Source: Mortierella alpina (lineage: Eukaryota > Mortierellomycota > Mortierellomycetes > Mortierellales > Mortierellaceae). Taken from it: 64,000 bases of DNA. The notes under the pieces are model-generated. The model was not told the DNA's origin and ran no database searches. It was given only the letters and a program-made list of their open reading frames with translations. This document shows, one piece after another, positions 22,401-32,912 of the stretch (positions are counted from its first letter, which is position 1; each line of letters starts with the position of its first letter). Made by a program: the position numbers and the translations under genes. The DNA lies in the NCBI GenBank assembly GCA_029449245.1, contig JANATF010000003.1:62001-126000 (forward strand), written 5' to 3'.

Positions 22401-24839
22401 TCCATGCGAAGGCGGCTCATGGTGCCCGCTCCGATTCGACAGAGCTTGGTCACGAGAATGGTATCCCGATGAATCCGGACACCTACAACGTTCAGCAACG
22501 GCCGCGTTTGTTCGACCAACTCTGATACGCTCTGACAGCAGGTGATAGTATCTTTCCAGCCCTGATAGAAGAATTCAAATCGCTGAGTGGACGTAGCGAG
22601 GGGTACGTTGGGAGAGAGCACACGAACAACCGCCACTTCTCGGTCCTTAAGGATGGGTGGGTGACGATAAGTGGCGCTTCGATCCTTTGCCAGGGCCTTG
22701 TGACATGTTGCTGGCGAAAATAGCGCGTAGACATTCTGGATCATCACATGGATCAGACGGCAGAGTAGATCCGCGGTCTCTGGGTACGATGCCGTCAAAT
22801 TGGGGAATCGCGCGAAAAGGAACATGGCGTTCTCCAAGTCACCGATAGACAAGAGAGCATTCACCACCCCAACCTTTTGATTCGGAAGGGGCAGCTCTGG
22901 GACGGCTTCTGTTTGCGTGGAGTCTGTCATTGCCTGATCTTTAACGCTGCTCACCGAGGACGTTCCGACCACAGTGTCATCTACCAAGGCACCGGCCATC
23001 TATGAGAAGGAACCAATTCACATATGAGTTGGGTATCGGTATCGCAAGTATACATTTGATTTTGGTGCGGAGCAAATGTGGAAATGAAAAATGAGAAGGA
23101 CATACTGCCAACGGATTGCTCTTGAATGAGTTTGCCTTGTCTTTCATGGCGGATTTGAATGCAGCATAGTCCTTTTCCATCACCTCATCAGATAAGGAAA
23201 GCTAAATGAGAATAGGTAATAAAATCATGGTTGGTAAGAGTAGCAGGTATACCCTTTGCGACAAACTTTGAACATTGTCAGCGATGGCAAACATTACATG
23301 TGGATAAATGTCTTCCATGTGCACGATGGAATGCTTGAGCAAAAGAGCAGCAACGGTATACAGCTCGATTGGCGACTTGTGACGGTGTTCAGGACGCTAG
23401 GAATATCCGCATTGCATGATTCAAAGTCTGGAGTTAGCGGTTTGCAGGCTTATAAACCCTCTAGCACAGTCAATATGAGTTTCTGACTTTACCTGTAATA
23501 TTTGAAATTTGAAGCCGAGGACTTGAGCGCAGGCGCGATTCCTGATTGCGATCCCTTGCAAACCCGACTGTGAATTCCATGGAGATTTTCGCAGAAACTC
23601 GATGAAGAATTGGTGGTGGGTTGCAACGTTTGCGGCGAAAACATCAAGGGCAATGTCCAGCACTCGATTCGGATCCAGATCAAAGTATCCTGTAAAGAAG
23701 TATTCAGTCCAAACCAACAATGTATGAGGATTAGAAGAAAGAGCTGAAGCGGACGTATACCTTTTCTTAAACATCAAGAGGGTACGATGAGCTGACGAGA
23801 CGGGGAGAAGAGGGTTACCGCTCCGTAACGTGCTTACCGATGAGTGAGATAATGTTGGTAAGGACGGCATCCACCTTGCTGGAAATTTCCGTGACATCGT
23901 CAGAATCCGCTGTTCCAGTAGAGAGCTCTGTGATCAGCTTGGAGTAGCCTTCTGACTCTTCCCGCAGAAGGTTGTACTTTTGTTGCTTGTACCTATGAGG
24001 TTAGCCATAAAGTCAGAGTGACTGGTGAGCTCCGGTACTCGTGCGAAGGTCAACAGGATCGAGAACAGGCCATCAAGGCTCAACGAACTCTGACAAGAGC
24101 AAACTTACAGTTGCGCGGTATTGATGCGGACGACTCGCTTCAGGAACATCTTGGCATTCGGAATCAATCCCACCTCCTCCAAAAACTCTATTTCCCAGCG
24201 CTCCTTCATCATACGGACTGGGATAAAACCTTGCGCCTAACCATAGCATAGGAACCACAGGAGGCAATATACGCGTTAGCATGTGTACGCACAATACCAT
24301 ATTGAGAATAACAGCGTGTCCAGCTGTTCCGTGTGAAGGTCCAAAGACTTACAATGATATCCTTGGTGAGAAGAATCATCCTCTCCTTTTGCGCTGCAGT
24401 GACGAATTCGTTCTCGATCTCCATCATCCACAATAAGTCTACAATCATGGAAGTCACCTTCACATGACTCTGGTCCGATTCTCGTTGTGCGAGAGCCTTC
24501 AAAAAGGAAACGACCTCGGCGTTGGGGTAGTCGTTCTCAACAGGGGCCATCAAGGCCGACTGTATGAGGTCCTCGACGGGGTGAATGAGTTCCTTTGAGG
24601 GCATATTCATCAACGTTGACGCGTGTGCCAATCTATACGTGTAAGATGGTGGTTAAGCGACGTGAACCGATGCACCGTTTGACCACCTTGCTTTAGCATC
24701 AAAGCGCGTCCATCTGACGAATTGTGAGGGGGCGTGCGTGGCGAGGTGTGGACCCAGCGGCGTGGATGCGCCTGGCGTGTACTTACAGCAACTCAGTCGA
24801 GCCCTGCTCCTCTACGCATTGAGCAAAGTCTGATGCCAT
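16443..24839 (-). CDS. THO2: THO complex subunit 2 (THOC2), RD-rich tail
   Basis: About 18 exons. Supported joins are 24839..24787, 24632..24353, 24236..24109, 23992..23838, 23689..23493, 23396..23253, 23201..23106, 22999..22228, 22120..21704, 21612..21041, 20941..20437, 20331..20171, 20065..19401, 19283..17551 and 17428..17195, then a short exon near 17100-17147 with uncertain ends, 17049..16843 and 16763..16443. The product is about 2,226 residues. THOC2 blocks run in order: [103 protein letters not shown], and [23 protein letters not shown] couples transcription to mRNP packaging and export. The last 700 residues are Arg/Asp/Ser-rich, including a 13-residue repeat, and probably bind RNA. 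Confidence 0.92.
17513..17546. repeat. 17-bp exact tandem duplication beside a THO2 splice donor
   Basis: Two exact copies of a 17-bp unit sit at 17513-17529 and 17530-17546, just inside the intron whose donor is at 17550 on the minus strand. Confidence 0.9.
18225..18500 (-). repeat. 39-bp coding minisatellite in THO2 tail
   Basis: A 39-bp unit repeats in frame about seven times with small changes, encoding 13 residues such as [13 protein letters not shown]. The best-conserved units start near 18249, 18288 and 18327. Less regular RD-rich units continue to about 18550. Each unit keeps the phase, so copy-number change would alter tail length without a frameshift. Confidence 0.85.
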
Positions 24840-25127
24840 TGAGAGGAGTCGCTTGATTGGAGTCGGGTTCGGAGAGTGGTGCGTCTCTTCTCTTGGGCGG
24901 TGTCGTAATGGTCGTAAGAGTGGAAGGAAAGCAGGCAGACGAAAGAGAGACTCAGAGCAGCGGGCAGGATAGGCAAGGACGACGGAATGGAGCGAGGAAC
25001 GGAGGAACAGAGGAACAAAGGAACAGAGGGACAAATGGAGCATCACAGCTTCTTAGGTGGCTTAGTGCAGATGTCTAGTCAACACGATTTGTTTTACTCT
25101 AATTTTCGATCTGTGTGCTATACAACT

Positions 25128-26161
25128 CTACGAATACATCCAGTTCTCGTCGATCTCGGCTTCTGCTGCATATTTGGCTAGCTCGGCCTCGCGCTTCTTC
25201 TTGATCCACTCTGGATCGTCTGATGGAACCTCCGCTCGACACGCTGGGCAGTTGTTGTGCTAGAGAATGCATAGACTTAGGCGCGTTAGGTAAAGCATAT
25301 CCTCAGTTTACTATCGAATATCCAGGACACTCTAGTGCCATACGTACAAGTTCAAGCCATGGCACAATGCAGTCGCGGTCAAAAAAGTGTTTGCAGGGCA
25401 AGTTGGTGATTCCAGCCTTGGTCTCATTCTCCTGTAAGTTTTCGTTGCAGATGATGCACGCCTCATCTACACACAGACAATGAGATGATTAAAATATCAC
25501 GAAAGGCAAGAGAAAACATAGCTCTTCAGCAGAAAAACGCATTGTACTATACCTCTCTTGACATCTTTGTGAGGGACGTATGGCAGATCACGGATGAACG
25601 ATTTTGAGGCTGGAGGAGGTCCATGCTTGCCGCTGCAGAAACGAAAATGGCTCCCGCCAGAGGAGTCAATCAAAATATCCATGCAATGGCGTAACTGATA
25701 TCCTTAGACCCATCCTTCTGTCTATACCTTGCACCGGCCTCATCCATGAGTTGCGTGATCAAGTTGTCGAGAAATTCCTGGTGTTCCTCGTCGCCTAATG
25801 GCTCCTCCCTGACTCTGAACGCACCGAGCATGCTATGAATGTATAAAAGGTCGTCATTTGTGTCAGGAAAGAAAGATTGCCATTCGAAACAGCATTAGTA
25901 AAAGGAGTCTTTCAGGAGATACTCTTTGCCTCTGTATCGAAAACGCGCGAGTGGTCTTTACTCTGCCAGTCGGCGAAAGTCATTGGCTCCTGGGCCTGGA
26001 ACAGATGCTGACCCTGCAGATCGCTGGTCCTGGTTACTCTCGTCATCTTCGCGCGGCATAAAGTGCGACAGGTCAGGGTTGAATGAGGTGCCATTGTTCC
26101 TCTTGGCCCCACGAGCCTTGAAAGGATCCTCAAGACTGTGGTCGTCAAAGTAAGATGCCAT
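25128..26161 (-). CDS. RING-H2 zinc finger E3 ubiquitin ligase (RNF126/RNF115-like)
   Basis: Five exons, 26161..25962, 25832..25728, 25632..25553, 25466..25348 and 25259..25128, encode 211 residues. The N-terminal half is hydrophilic without a recognised zinc finger. The segment GPPPASKSFIRDLPYV is the usual lead-in to the RING of RNF126/RNF115-type ligases. The RING-H2 reads CIIC, LPCKHFFDRDCIVPWLE and NNCPAC, so the C3H2C3 ligands are all present. The tail KKKREAELAKYAAEAE is helical and basic. These ligases ubiquitinate soluble and mislocalised membrane proteins; the N-terminal BCA2 zinc finger of the animal proteins is not visible here, so the substrate class is open. Confidence 0.88.
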
Positions 26162-26768
26162 GGTCGATGATGGCGACGGTGATGGTGTGCTGAAGTTGGG
26201 GGTCTAAATTGTATTGTTTTCGTCGTCCTGCTGCTCCAATGGATGTGCGTGTGTGTGCAGTGTGAGGGGTCAGGGTGAGGAGTGTAGTCAAGACGAGATG
26301 TCCTGCAAGCGCTACCTTCGGACAGTGGAAACTGCGAAGTGGATGCAAGTCACATATGCACTTGCGCGTCCCTTTTCAGGACCCTTACGCGTGTCGGACG
26401 CGAGAGTGCTGATCTCCACACACACCGCATCTACACGTGGTCGATGAGAGTACGACCAAAGGAAAGGATTGTTGAGGTACAACCGCCCCGAAGGTCATGG
26501 GGAAACGGACTTCTTGCTTTCAAGCTGATTTATCCACGCTACATGCAGGTACCATACCTCCACTTTGGGCGTAGTGTACCATGACCCGAAAATAAGTCGC
26601 TATACTCGCAGTATCTCTTCTCTTCAGTAGATATATGTGTACCCCAGTTCGGGATGGAGCTGAATGGTGTAAAGGTTGGACGGGACCTTTCCAGCCCTCA
26701 TTCGGGAGCGTTCTTCGCCAGGCTTTATGGTTTCACAAGCGGATCGAGATGTGATTGAAGAGCCCTTA
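26162..26768. other. Intergenic, RING gene promoter side
   Basis: This holds the upstream region of the RING gene. A plus-strand open frame (26676-26999) and a minus-strand one (26624-26947) overlap the doubtful ORF to the right. Neither has a recognisable motif. Confidence 0.3.
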
Positions 26769-27356
26769 TTACAACCACTGAACACGGTGTGCAAACACAC
26801 GCAGGGCACCCCTCTGCCTTTGATGCAGGTGTCGGGTAATGTGAACATGCAGTGTGCCTTCCTGCCCCAACGGGACAAAATCAAGAGCCTCGTGAGCGTA
26901 ACGATACCACGTAAACGCGTCGTGGAGGCGGTAAACATTGTTGCCACCGCGCCCGAGACGCGGCTGTGTGACGGATTGAATATGTATAGTATCGGTTAAA
27001 GACAACTTCGTCTCACTCAGTCTTACCTTGATGGTCAAGGTGGGCGCCTCCAGGACAGGGGTCGAGACCGTGGAATAATAATAGGACATGTCATAAAGAT
27101 ATGGATAACAATAGGACATGGGCATCAAGGCGACGGATCCCAATTGATTGCTCACACGGCTTGCCCGCCCAGCAGTTGGGTGCCGTCTTTGTGCACTTGT
27201 ACCCCTAGTATGGAATGAGTCGAGTGGCACGTTAAGCATATCATGTACATGTATATAGACATACATGAGAGCATCCGCCGGTTCAGAAAATGATGCAATG
27301 CTAGTCGGGAACAAAATGGACACAACAAGTCCAGCAGACAGGTGCATACCAGCCAT
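26769..27356 (-). CDS. Doubtful hypothetical secreted protein, 195 residues
   Basis: An uninterrupted frame starts at an ATG at 27356 with a signal-peptide-like start (MAGMHLSAGLVVSILFPTSI) and ends at 26769. The frame stays open further upstream to 27443 without another ATG. The middle is Tyr-rich (MSYCYPYLYDMSYYYS). Two good splice donors and acceptors would remove 27205-27264 and 26964-27026; both candidate introns are multiples of three, so the frame survives with or without splicing. I recognise no family. It may be a lineage-specific secreted protein or a chance frame. Confidence 0.3.
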   Translation of the reverse strand: MAGMHLSAGLVVSILFPTSIASFSEPADALMYVYIHVHDMLNVPLDSFHTRGTSAQRRHPTAGRASRVSNQLGSVALMPMSYCYPYLYDMSYYYSTVSTPVLEAPTLTIKVRLSETKLSLTDTIHIQSVTQPRLGRGGNNVYRLHDAFTWYRYAHEALDFVPLGQEGTLHVHITRHLHQRQRGALRVFAHRVQWL

Positions 27357-28309
27357 CCGTGGGATGGTGGACTGAATCAATTTCCAGGGTATATATGGCA
27401 CATGTATCCATGATCGGTAAAGGGCCAGCCCGATCACTCTCAATCGTTAATCAGCTGGCTATCTCATATAGTCCATAACAGTTACCCGGGGCAATCGACC
27501 GTCGATCCTAGACCAGATGCCTTTGCGTTACTTGATGTAAGGACAGGGACCGCGGCACCATAGCGGTAGGATGGCCTATCGAAGAGAGTCTGGGACGGAG
27601 ACGGGCGAGGGGAGAGAGTGAGTGTGTGTGTGTGAGAGAGAGATGGTTAGAAAGATAGGCAGTGAGAGAGCGACAGGGGAAACAGTGAGATGTGCCGTGT
27701 GTGTCGATGTAGGGTGCCCTTCCTGCCTGTGTGTGCTAGCGTGTGGACCACAAGCGCACAGGGCGTATAAATTGTATGTCGCCTCTTTTTTTTCTCTGCT
27801 TGTTTTGTTTTTCTTTTTTCTCTGCTCCATTCACTCCTCTTCTCACTCTTTGTTCATTGTCCACCTCAGCGATCCCCTTTCCCTGCGCATCTCATCATCT
27901 CAATCCCCGCCTGTCCTCACCTAGTCTCGCACCCTGCCACTCCTCCTCACTCCGACCAGGGCCCTTTCCCGCCAAAACCCCAGCAGCAACATACCGGCAC
28001 CAGCATAGTTTCTGCTGGCCCTCTTCACGCAGACAAACAGCGCCGTTATCGCATCAGCACCTTCCTTGCGCTATCGCCTGCTTGCCCGCCAAAGCTCGTC
28101 TCCTCCACCAATCGACTCTCGTTTTGTTCTAGCTCGACCCCATCCTGGACACCCATTGACGCTCCAGCCCGCCTGCAACTCCATTCCTCCATACACTTCG
28201 CGCCGCATTCCTTTTGCAGCGCTTCTCCGTGTCGACATCCGAGTTCGTCGTGCATACCCCTGCCTCCACTTCTCTCCGCGGGCTGAATACACCCACATAA
28301 AGAGCCACA
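27357..28309. other. Intergenic region upstream of PPTase gene
   Basis: This contains a short GT/GA microsatellite (27615-27645), a T-rich run (27785-27825) and a long pyrimidine-rich stretch leading to the PPTase ATG. No gene is supported. Confidence 0.4.
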
Positions 28310-28842
28310 ATGCCGATCGCACGCTGGGCCTTTAACATCCGCCAACCTCTGCTGCTCGAGCACGTCGAGCCTTTGGTTACCTCGCTGACAGACGACAATA
28401 GGCCCAATATCGTGCCTCTCTCCAATCTCCTCAATTTTCTTCCCAAGATTGAATGCGACCGTCTCCTCCAGTTCCGTCATGAGGATGACATGCGCCGATC
28501 CTTGGTCGGACGACTCTTGATCCATGCCTTCTTTGCAGCCCACCACGACTGTCGCTGGGACAAGCTGGTGTTCTCCCGATCCGAGACCAACAAACCCATC
28601 CTGGTAAGTTTGTGTTCCGCTAATATCTCGACGTTTTGAGTTTTGCGGCGTGGACGAGGTTTAAGGCGGGGGAGTAGAAAAACGTAACAGGGGAAATGGC
28701 GGTGTCCTAAAAAAAAAAGGTCTCGGCGTAAAGGTCTGTATATAGTCCAGACCAAAAGGCAGGCGGTGAAGTGGGGTAGGATAGGGTGTAGCAAAGGCGG
28801 TGCAGCATCGGACGACGACGAAGGATTGTCCAGGAGTCTTTG

Positions 28843-28874
<32 letters not shown>

Positions 28875-31214
28875 GCCTTGTCGTTTTGTGCGCAATTGGT
28901 TCTCGATGAGACCCACGTTCGTTTGTCATGGCGCAGTGGAGATTATGATGAAACAGCGCGCAACCTTGTTTTCCATTGCCCCTTGCCCTATGCGCCGCTT
29001 ATGTGTATCCGTCATTGCCCTGAAGGAAGAGCACCCCAAAAGCAACAACATCAACAACCACTATCACCACAACAAGAGCGACGGAAAACAATAACAGCGA
29101 GGACTGTAGTTGCAGCAACAACTCTGAGGGTATCCACCCTCGTGTCCCAGTTCCTTTCAAACACAGCAAATCTTGTATCTCACGGTATCGCATTGACCAT
29201 ATGCTTTTCCTTCTCTCTTCTATGTCCCTCCTGCGTCTTAGGTGCAGCCCGTACACCTGAGAAAAGTCAGCTTCAATATCTCTCACCATGGAGACTGGGT
29301 GCTCCTTGTCGGCGACACATCCCTCGAAAGTGCGGTCCGTGTTGGCGTGGATGTAATGGACTTTCAAGACCAGCCGCAAGGAGAGTCATTCGATACCTTC
29401 TCCTCCGGGTTTCTCGAGCAGGTATTGCTCTTTGTTGTTGCCACAGCAATATACAGTAAAGCATGAGCCCCAAAAATGGGTCTAGCAGGCACCGTGCGCA
29501 ACACACTAACTGATCCACTCTTCTCTTGTTTTCCCCTTTACATTTGCTCCTTTCCTCACTCATTTCCCTTCTGCAACATCCCACCCCCTGTTGATAACAT
29601 CCCACCCCCTGTTGATAACATCCCACCCCCTGCTGATAACGGCACCACCCTGTGCTCGACATCTTACCTGTCTCGTGTTGTTGCCTCACTGTCGTCATGG
29701 TGTTGATGGGTCGTCATTGTTGGCTGCGTAACGCGACATTATTACCGTGTTCGTATCGTGTAACACCCTCTCTCTTACCTCATGTGCGCCCACCCATGCC
29801 CTCGCGTTTTGCGATGAACATGGGCATGGACAAACAACCAACAAACACGCATAACAAATACGCCTGTACTTTGCTGCCGTCCTTCATTGTCGTTATCCCT
29901 CCAAACCATTCAATTTGGGTTCTCGGCTTAACCTCCTTCAATTTCTATCTGCATGGCATTGGATTCTACCTTGCGCCATCCTTTGGCATTTTCATTTTCA
30001 TGGCGCATCATGTGAACCATGTCTGCATATCTGCACTCCTCCTCTTCCTCCCCCTCACCTCCCCCTCTTTTTTTTCCTTCCATGCCGTTGTCCTCGCGCT
30101 GAAAAAAAAAACTCGTTGACTATACAGTTCTCAGCAAGGGAGATGGCCTTTATGAGAAAGGCAGCTGCCAATCCAGCCGCACCCTTGGCCACCAGGAACC
30201 AATTGAGGCGGTTCTATAGGATGTGGTGCCTGAAAGAGTCCGTCGTCAAGGCATTGGGCGTCGGGATCGACTTTAACCTAAAGTCGTTCGAGTTTACGCT
30301 CCCTGTTGCGGAGCCGACCATCCAGGTAAGCATTTCCTGACCACTGAAGTAAAAAAACAACAACAGAGGAAGCATGCATCTCACACAGCAGTGAACGGAG
30401 GCAAAAAATATCATCAGCAAGCAAAGTGAAGCAGCAAACGTGCCAACAGCAGCAGCTATTCGATGTATGCAGAGTCGGGATTTAGGATAAAAGGGGACGA
30501 AGTTGAAAGCAAGGGGGAGCAACATGCAGCACATGCAGCAGCGCACGCACGCACGCACACACACACACAGCAACTAATACAAGAACGAAGGAAAGAAAAA
30601 AAAAACAGGATTCTTCGATGGGATACACTGTTAACTGTGGGCACAAAAACTCGGGAAAGAGTAGCCAGCCCTAACTCCGACCGACGTCGCCGCAAGCCTA
30701 TGCATTGTCGCAGGAGAACGCTGATGTCGCTGGTGGAGACATGAATACGAGTGCCAGGAAAGACATAGTCTGCAGTAGAAAAGACGCGTCGATATGGGAG
30801 CCTAGGAGAGAAACTGAAAACTCGCCTGAGGTTTCTCCTCCTTGGACCTTGAGCATTGTGTCGAAGGACACATTTACCCAGCGAACAAGAACGCTGGAAA
30901 ATATCACTACAAAAATGAGAGAGTATCTTTTCCACAAGCGCTAACCCACACATCTTCTCTCCATATATATATATATTTTTTAGCCAACACTGACAACGGT
31001 CATGCAGGTGCATGAGCCCTCGGCAGAGTTTCCTGAAGAAGGCTGGACCTTCGAGGAGGCCTTACTGGACCCGGACCACTGTTACGCGATCGCAGTTCAG
31101 ACCGAGATGGAGGGCGCAGGGCCTATGATGGATGGATCCGAAATCACAAGGCTCACCTGGAAAGAGTTGCTCCAGGACGCGGTTCCATACCCAGCTCAGC
31201 AGCAGTTCTCATAA
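28310..31214 (+). CDS. LYS5: 4'-phosphopantetheinyl transferase (Lys5/AASDHPPT type)
   Basis: Four exons, 28310..28603, 29242..29421, 30128..30325 and 30984..31214, all in phase 0, encode 300 residues. The start RWAFNI matches the AASDHPPT N-terminus. Then come LVGRLLIHAFF, FNISHHGDWVLL, the Mg-binding GVDVMDF and the second active-site motif FYRMWCLKESVVKALGVGI, where Asp, Glu and Lys are catalytic in Sfp-type enzymes. The C-terminal WTFEEALLDPDHCYAIAV matches the animal protein. It transfers phosphopantetheine from CoA to carrier domains, in fungi chiefly to alpha-aminoadipate reductase for lysine synthesis and to PKS/NRPS carriers. All three introns are 638-706 bp, far longer than most in the window. 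Confidence 0.94.
28842..28867. repeat. (TC)n microsatellite in PPTase intron 1
   Basis: A near-perfect TC dinucleotide run of about 26 bp within the first intron of the PPTase gene. Confidence 0.9.
29575..29637. repeat. 21-bp tandem repeat, three copies, in PPTase intron 2
   Basis: Three consecutive 21-bp units start at 29575, 29596 and 29617. Units differ by one base in the last copy. The repeat lies in intron 2, away from the splice sites. Confidence 0.9.
30541..30569. repeat. (CA)n/(CGCA)n microsatellite in PPTase intron 3
   Basis: A run of CGCA units passing into CA units within the third intron. Confidence 0.85.
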
Positions 31215-31523
31215 CCAACATGACACGAACATCTCTCCCTCACATATACTTTCATCTGGCTCTCACTCTCTCGTGCTCATCCTCCCCTATATTTCTTCCT
31301 ATTTCTATTATACAAATTCTTCCACCTTGTCTTTTACATCTGCACATACACTTGCCGCTACTATGCTCGAGAACGAAATTCAATAAAAGAAAAATCCCTT
31401 GTATAAAAAAAAATAATTGAAAACCCAACTCGCTTTGGACGCATTGGGCAGTTTAATGAAAGTTCTTCTACAGCTCCCAAAGCAAACTGCAAGCGACGGA
31501 CATGTACCAGCAGTCGAACCCGC
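31215..31523. other. Convergent 3' region, PPTase and WBP2-like genes
   Basis: Both genes end into this 309-bp stretch. An AATAAA-like signal for the plus-strand gene is at about 31381. Nothing else is seen. Confidence 0.4.
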
Positions 31524-32066
31524 TCAACGTATTTCGTCATAACTCGGAGGCATGTCTGAAGGAACCGCCTGCTGTTGCGCTTGTGGTGGCGCTGGTCCTG
31601 GCAAAGAGCCATTAGAGGTCGAAGAAGCCTGCGTTGAAGGGTTGATATTCGGAACAGGATAGGGTGCTGGCTGAGGCGCTAGTCCTGTTGTGGTTGCTGT
31701 GGAAGTAGGTGCCGGCACTGTATCCGTAGTGGATGAAGACTCTGGAGGTGGTCCGGACGGTGGAAGATACACAGGCAATTGCTCCAGATGCTGCGGGGCA
31801 ACACCGTCCAGCTCTAATTACAGAGAACATACAATACAAAAAAACATCAGCGCGCAGTTGGAAGATCAGTTGACGTTGGTCAACACCGAGTGCATGAAGT
31901 CGACGCATGATGGTCTTGCAAAGTAGATGATTTTTCTTCCTGCGTTTTGGTACCTTGCAGTCGTTCCCGCAATGACCTATATTGAACGTCAAACTCGTGG
32001 ATGCCTATTCAAAGATGGTGCGGGCAAGGTTAGACGGGTGTCGGCTGTCTCTACACCTCCACTCCA

Positions 32067-32104
<38 letters not shown>

Positions 32105-32635
32105 GCTCCCCTCAGTTTCTCTGTTAAAAAATAAAGAGTACGGGCACACTCTTACTGCCAGTCGAGAATGTAATAGAGAGTCGAGCCGGCTGCGAGAGTC
32201 CACCTCCAGGGACTGGCATGACCACAGCCTTGAAGTTCGCAGGTGAGAACCACGGCTGGACGAGTTTGCTATCCTGGATGTTTTTGATGGGCAATGAAGC
32301 TGAGCTGAAGAACTGTGTTGGTGCAGCGCAAAGGTAGACAACCCGTTGGTTCGTCAGCAGAACAGTGCCACTTTTTGATGCATAAGAGGCGCTATTTGAA
32401 CCGACAGGGAAAAGCACAGCAACGACGTAAAGGTCAATGTGGGTATTGACTTGATTTGACAATGAGGAGGGTGTTGTGTCAAGCGCGATGCCTCTTCATA
32501 CCCGGCGCCGGGGTAGCCGCCGTTGGAGCAGTCCAGTTCAAAGCGCACTCCGCTCTCGCGGAAGAACACGGTCTCGCTCTCGAGTGGCATAATGTCCTTG
32601 CCATCAGGCGTGAGCATGACCCAGTTGACGGACAT
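31524..32635 (-). CDS. WBP2-like GRAM-domain protein with PPxY motif
   Basis: Four exons, 32635..32502, 32391..32156, 32004..31954 and 31813..31524, encode 236 residues. The GRAM/PH-like domain reads SYASKSGTVLLTNQRVVYL, LPIKNIQDSKLVQPWFSPANF and GGGLSQPARLSITFS, closely following animal WBP2. The block FDVQYRSLRERL ends the domain. The C-terminal half is Pro/Ser/Thr-rich and ends with PPSYDEIR, a PPxY ligand for WW domains such as those of Nedd4/Rsp5 ligases. A role as a WW-binding adaptor is inferred from the family. Intron 2 contains a long CT run. It is divergent from MAD2 with 277 bp between the start codons. Confidence 0.88.
32069..32101. repeat. (CT)n microsatellite in WBP2-like intron 2
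   Basis: About 32 bp of perfect CT dinucleotide in the second intron of the WBP2-like gene. Confidence 0.95.
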
Positions 32636-32912
32636 TGTGGATGCGGTAATGTGTGTGGGTGTGGGTGTATGGTAGAGGTGTGAGGATGGTGAGCAAGGTC
32701 GAAAGGAAGTCGTGAAGGGCTTTGGTGGCACCCCAAAAAAAGACAGTAAGAGGGGGCTTGGCGTCTCTCTGCGCGCTTGAGGACTCTTGAGCGCGTTTCA
32801 TTGATCGCTCATTCCTCTCCCCTCATTCACTTTCTCAAGCGCACACCAGGCCCATTGCTCCAGGACAGCAGGACAAAGACAACCTCTTGGACAACTAGAT
32901 CAACGGGACACC
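32636..32912. promoter_or_regulatory. Short divergent promoter, WBP2-like and MAD2
   Basis: Only 277 bp separate the two start codons, so both promoters and 5' leaders must fit here. The MAD2-proximal part has a pyrimidine-rich segment around 32810-32840. No TATA box was recognised. Confidence 0.6.

Noticed and set aside
28943-29023. Possible C/D box snoRNA (ATGATGA then CTGA about 80 nt later) in PPTase intron 1
   Set aside because: The flanks do not form a convincing terminal stem, and such short motifs arise by chance at this spacing.
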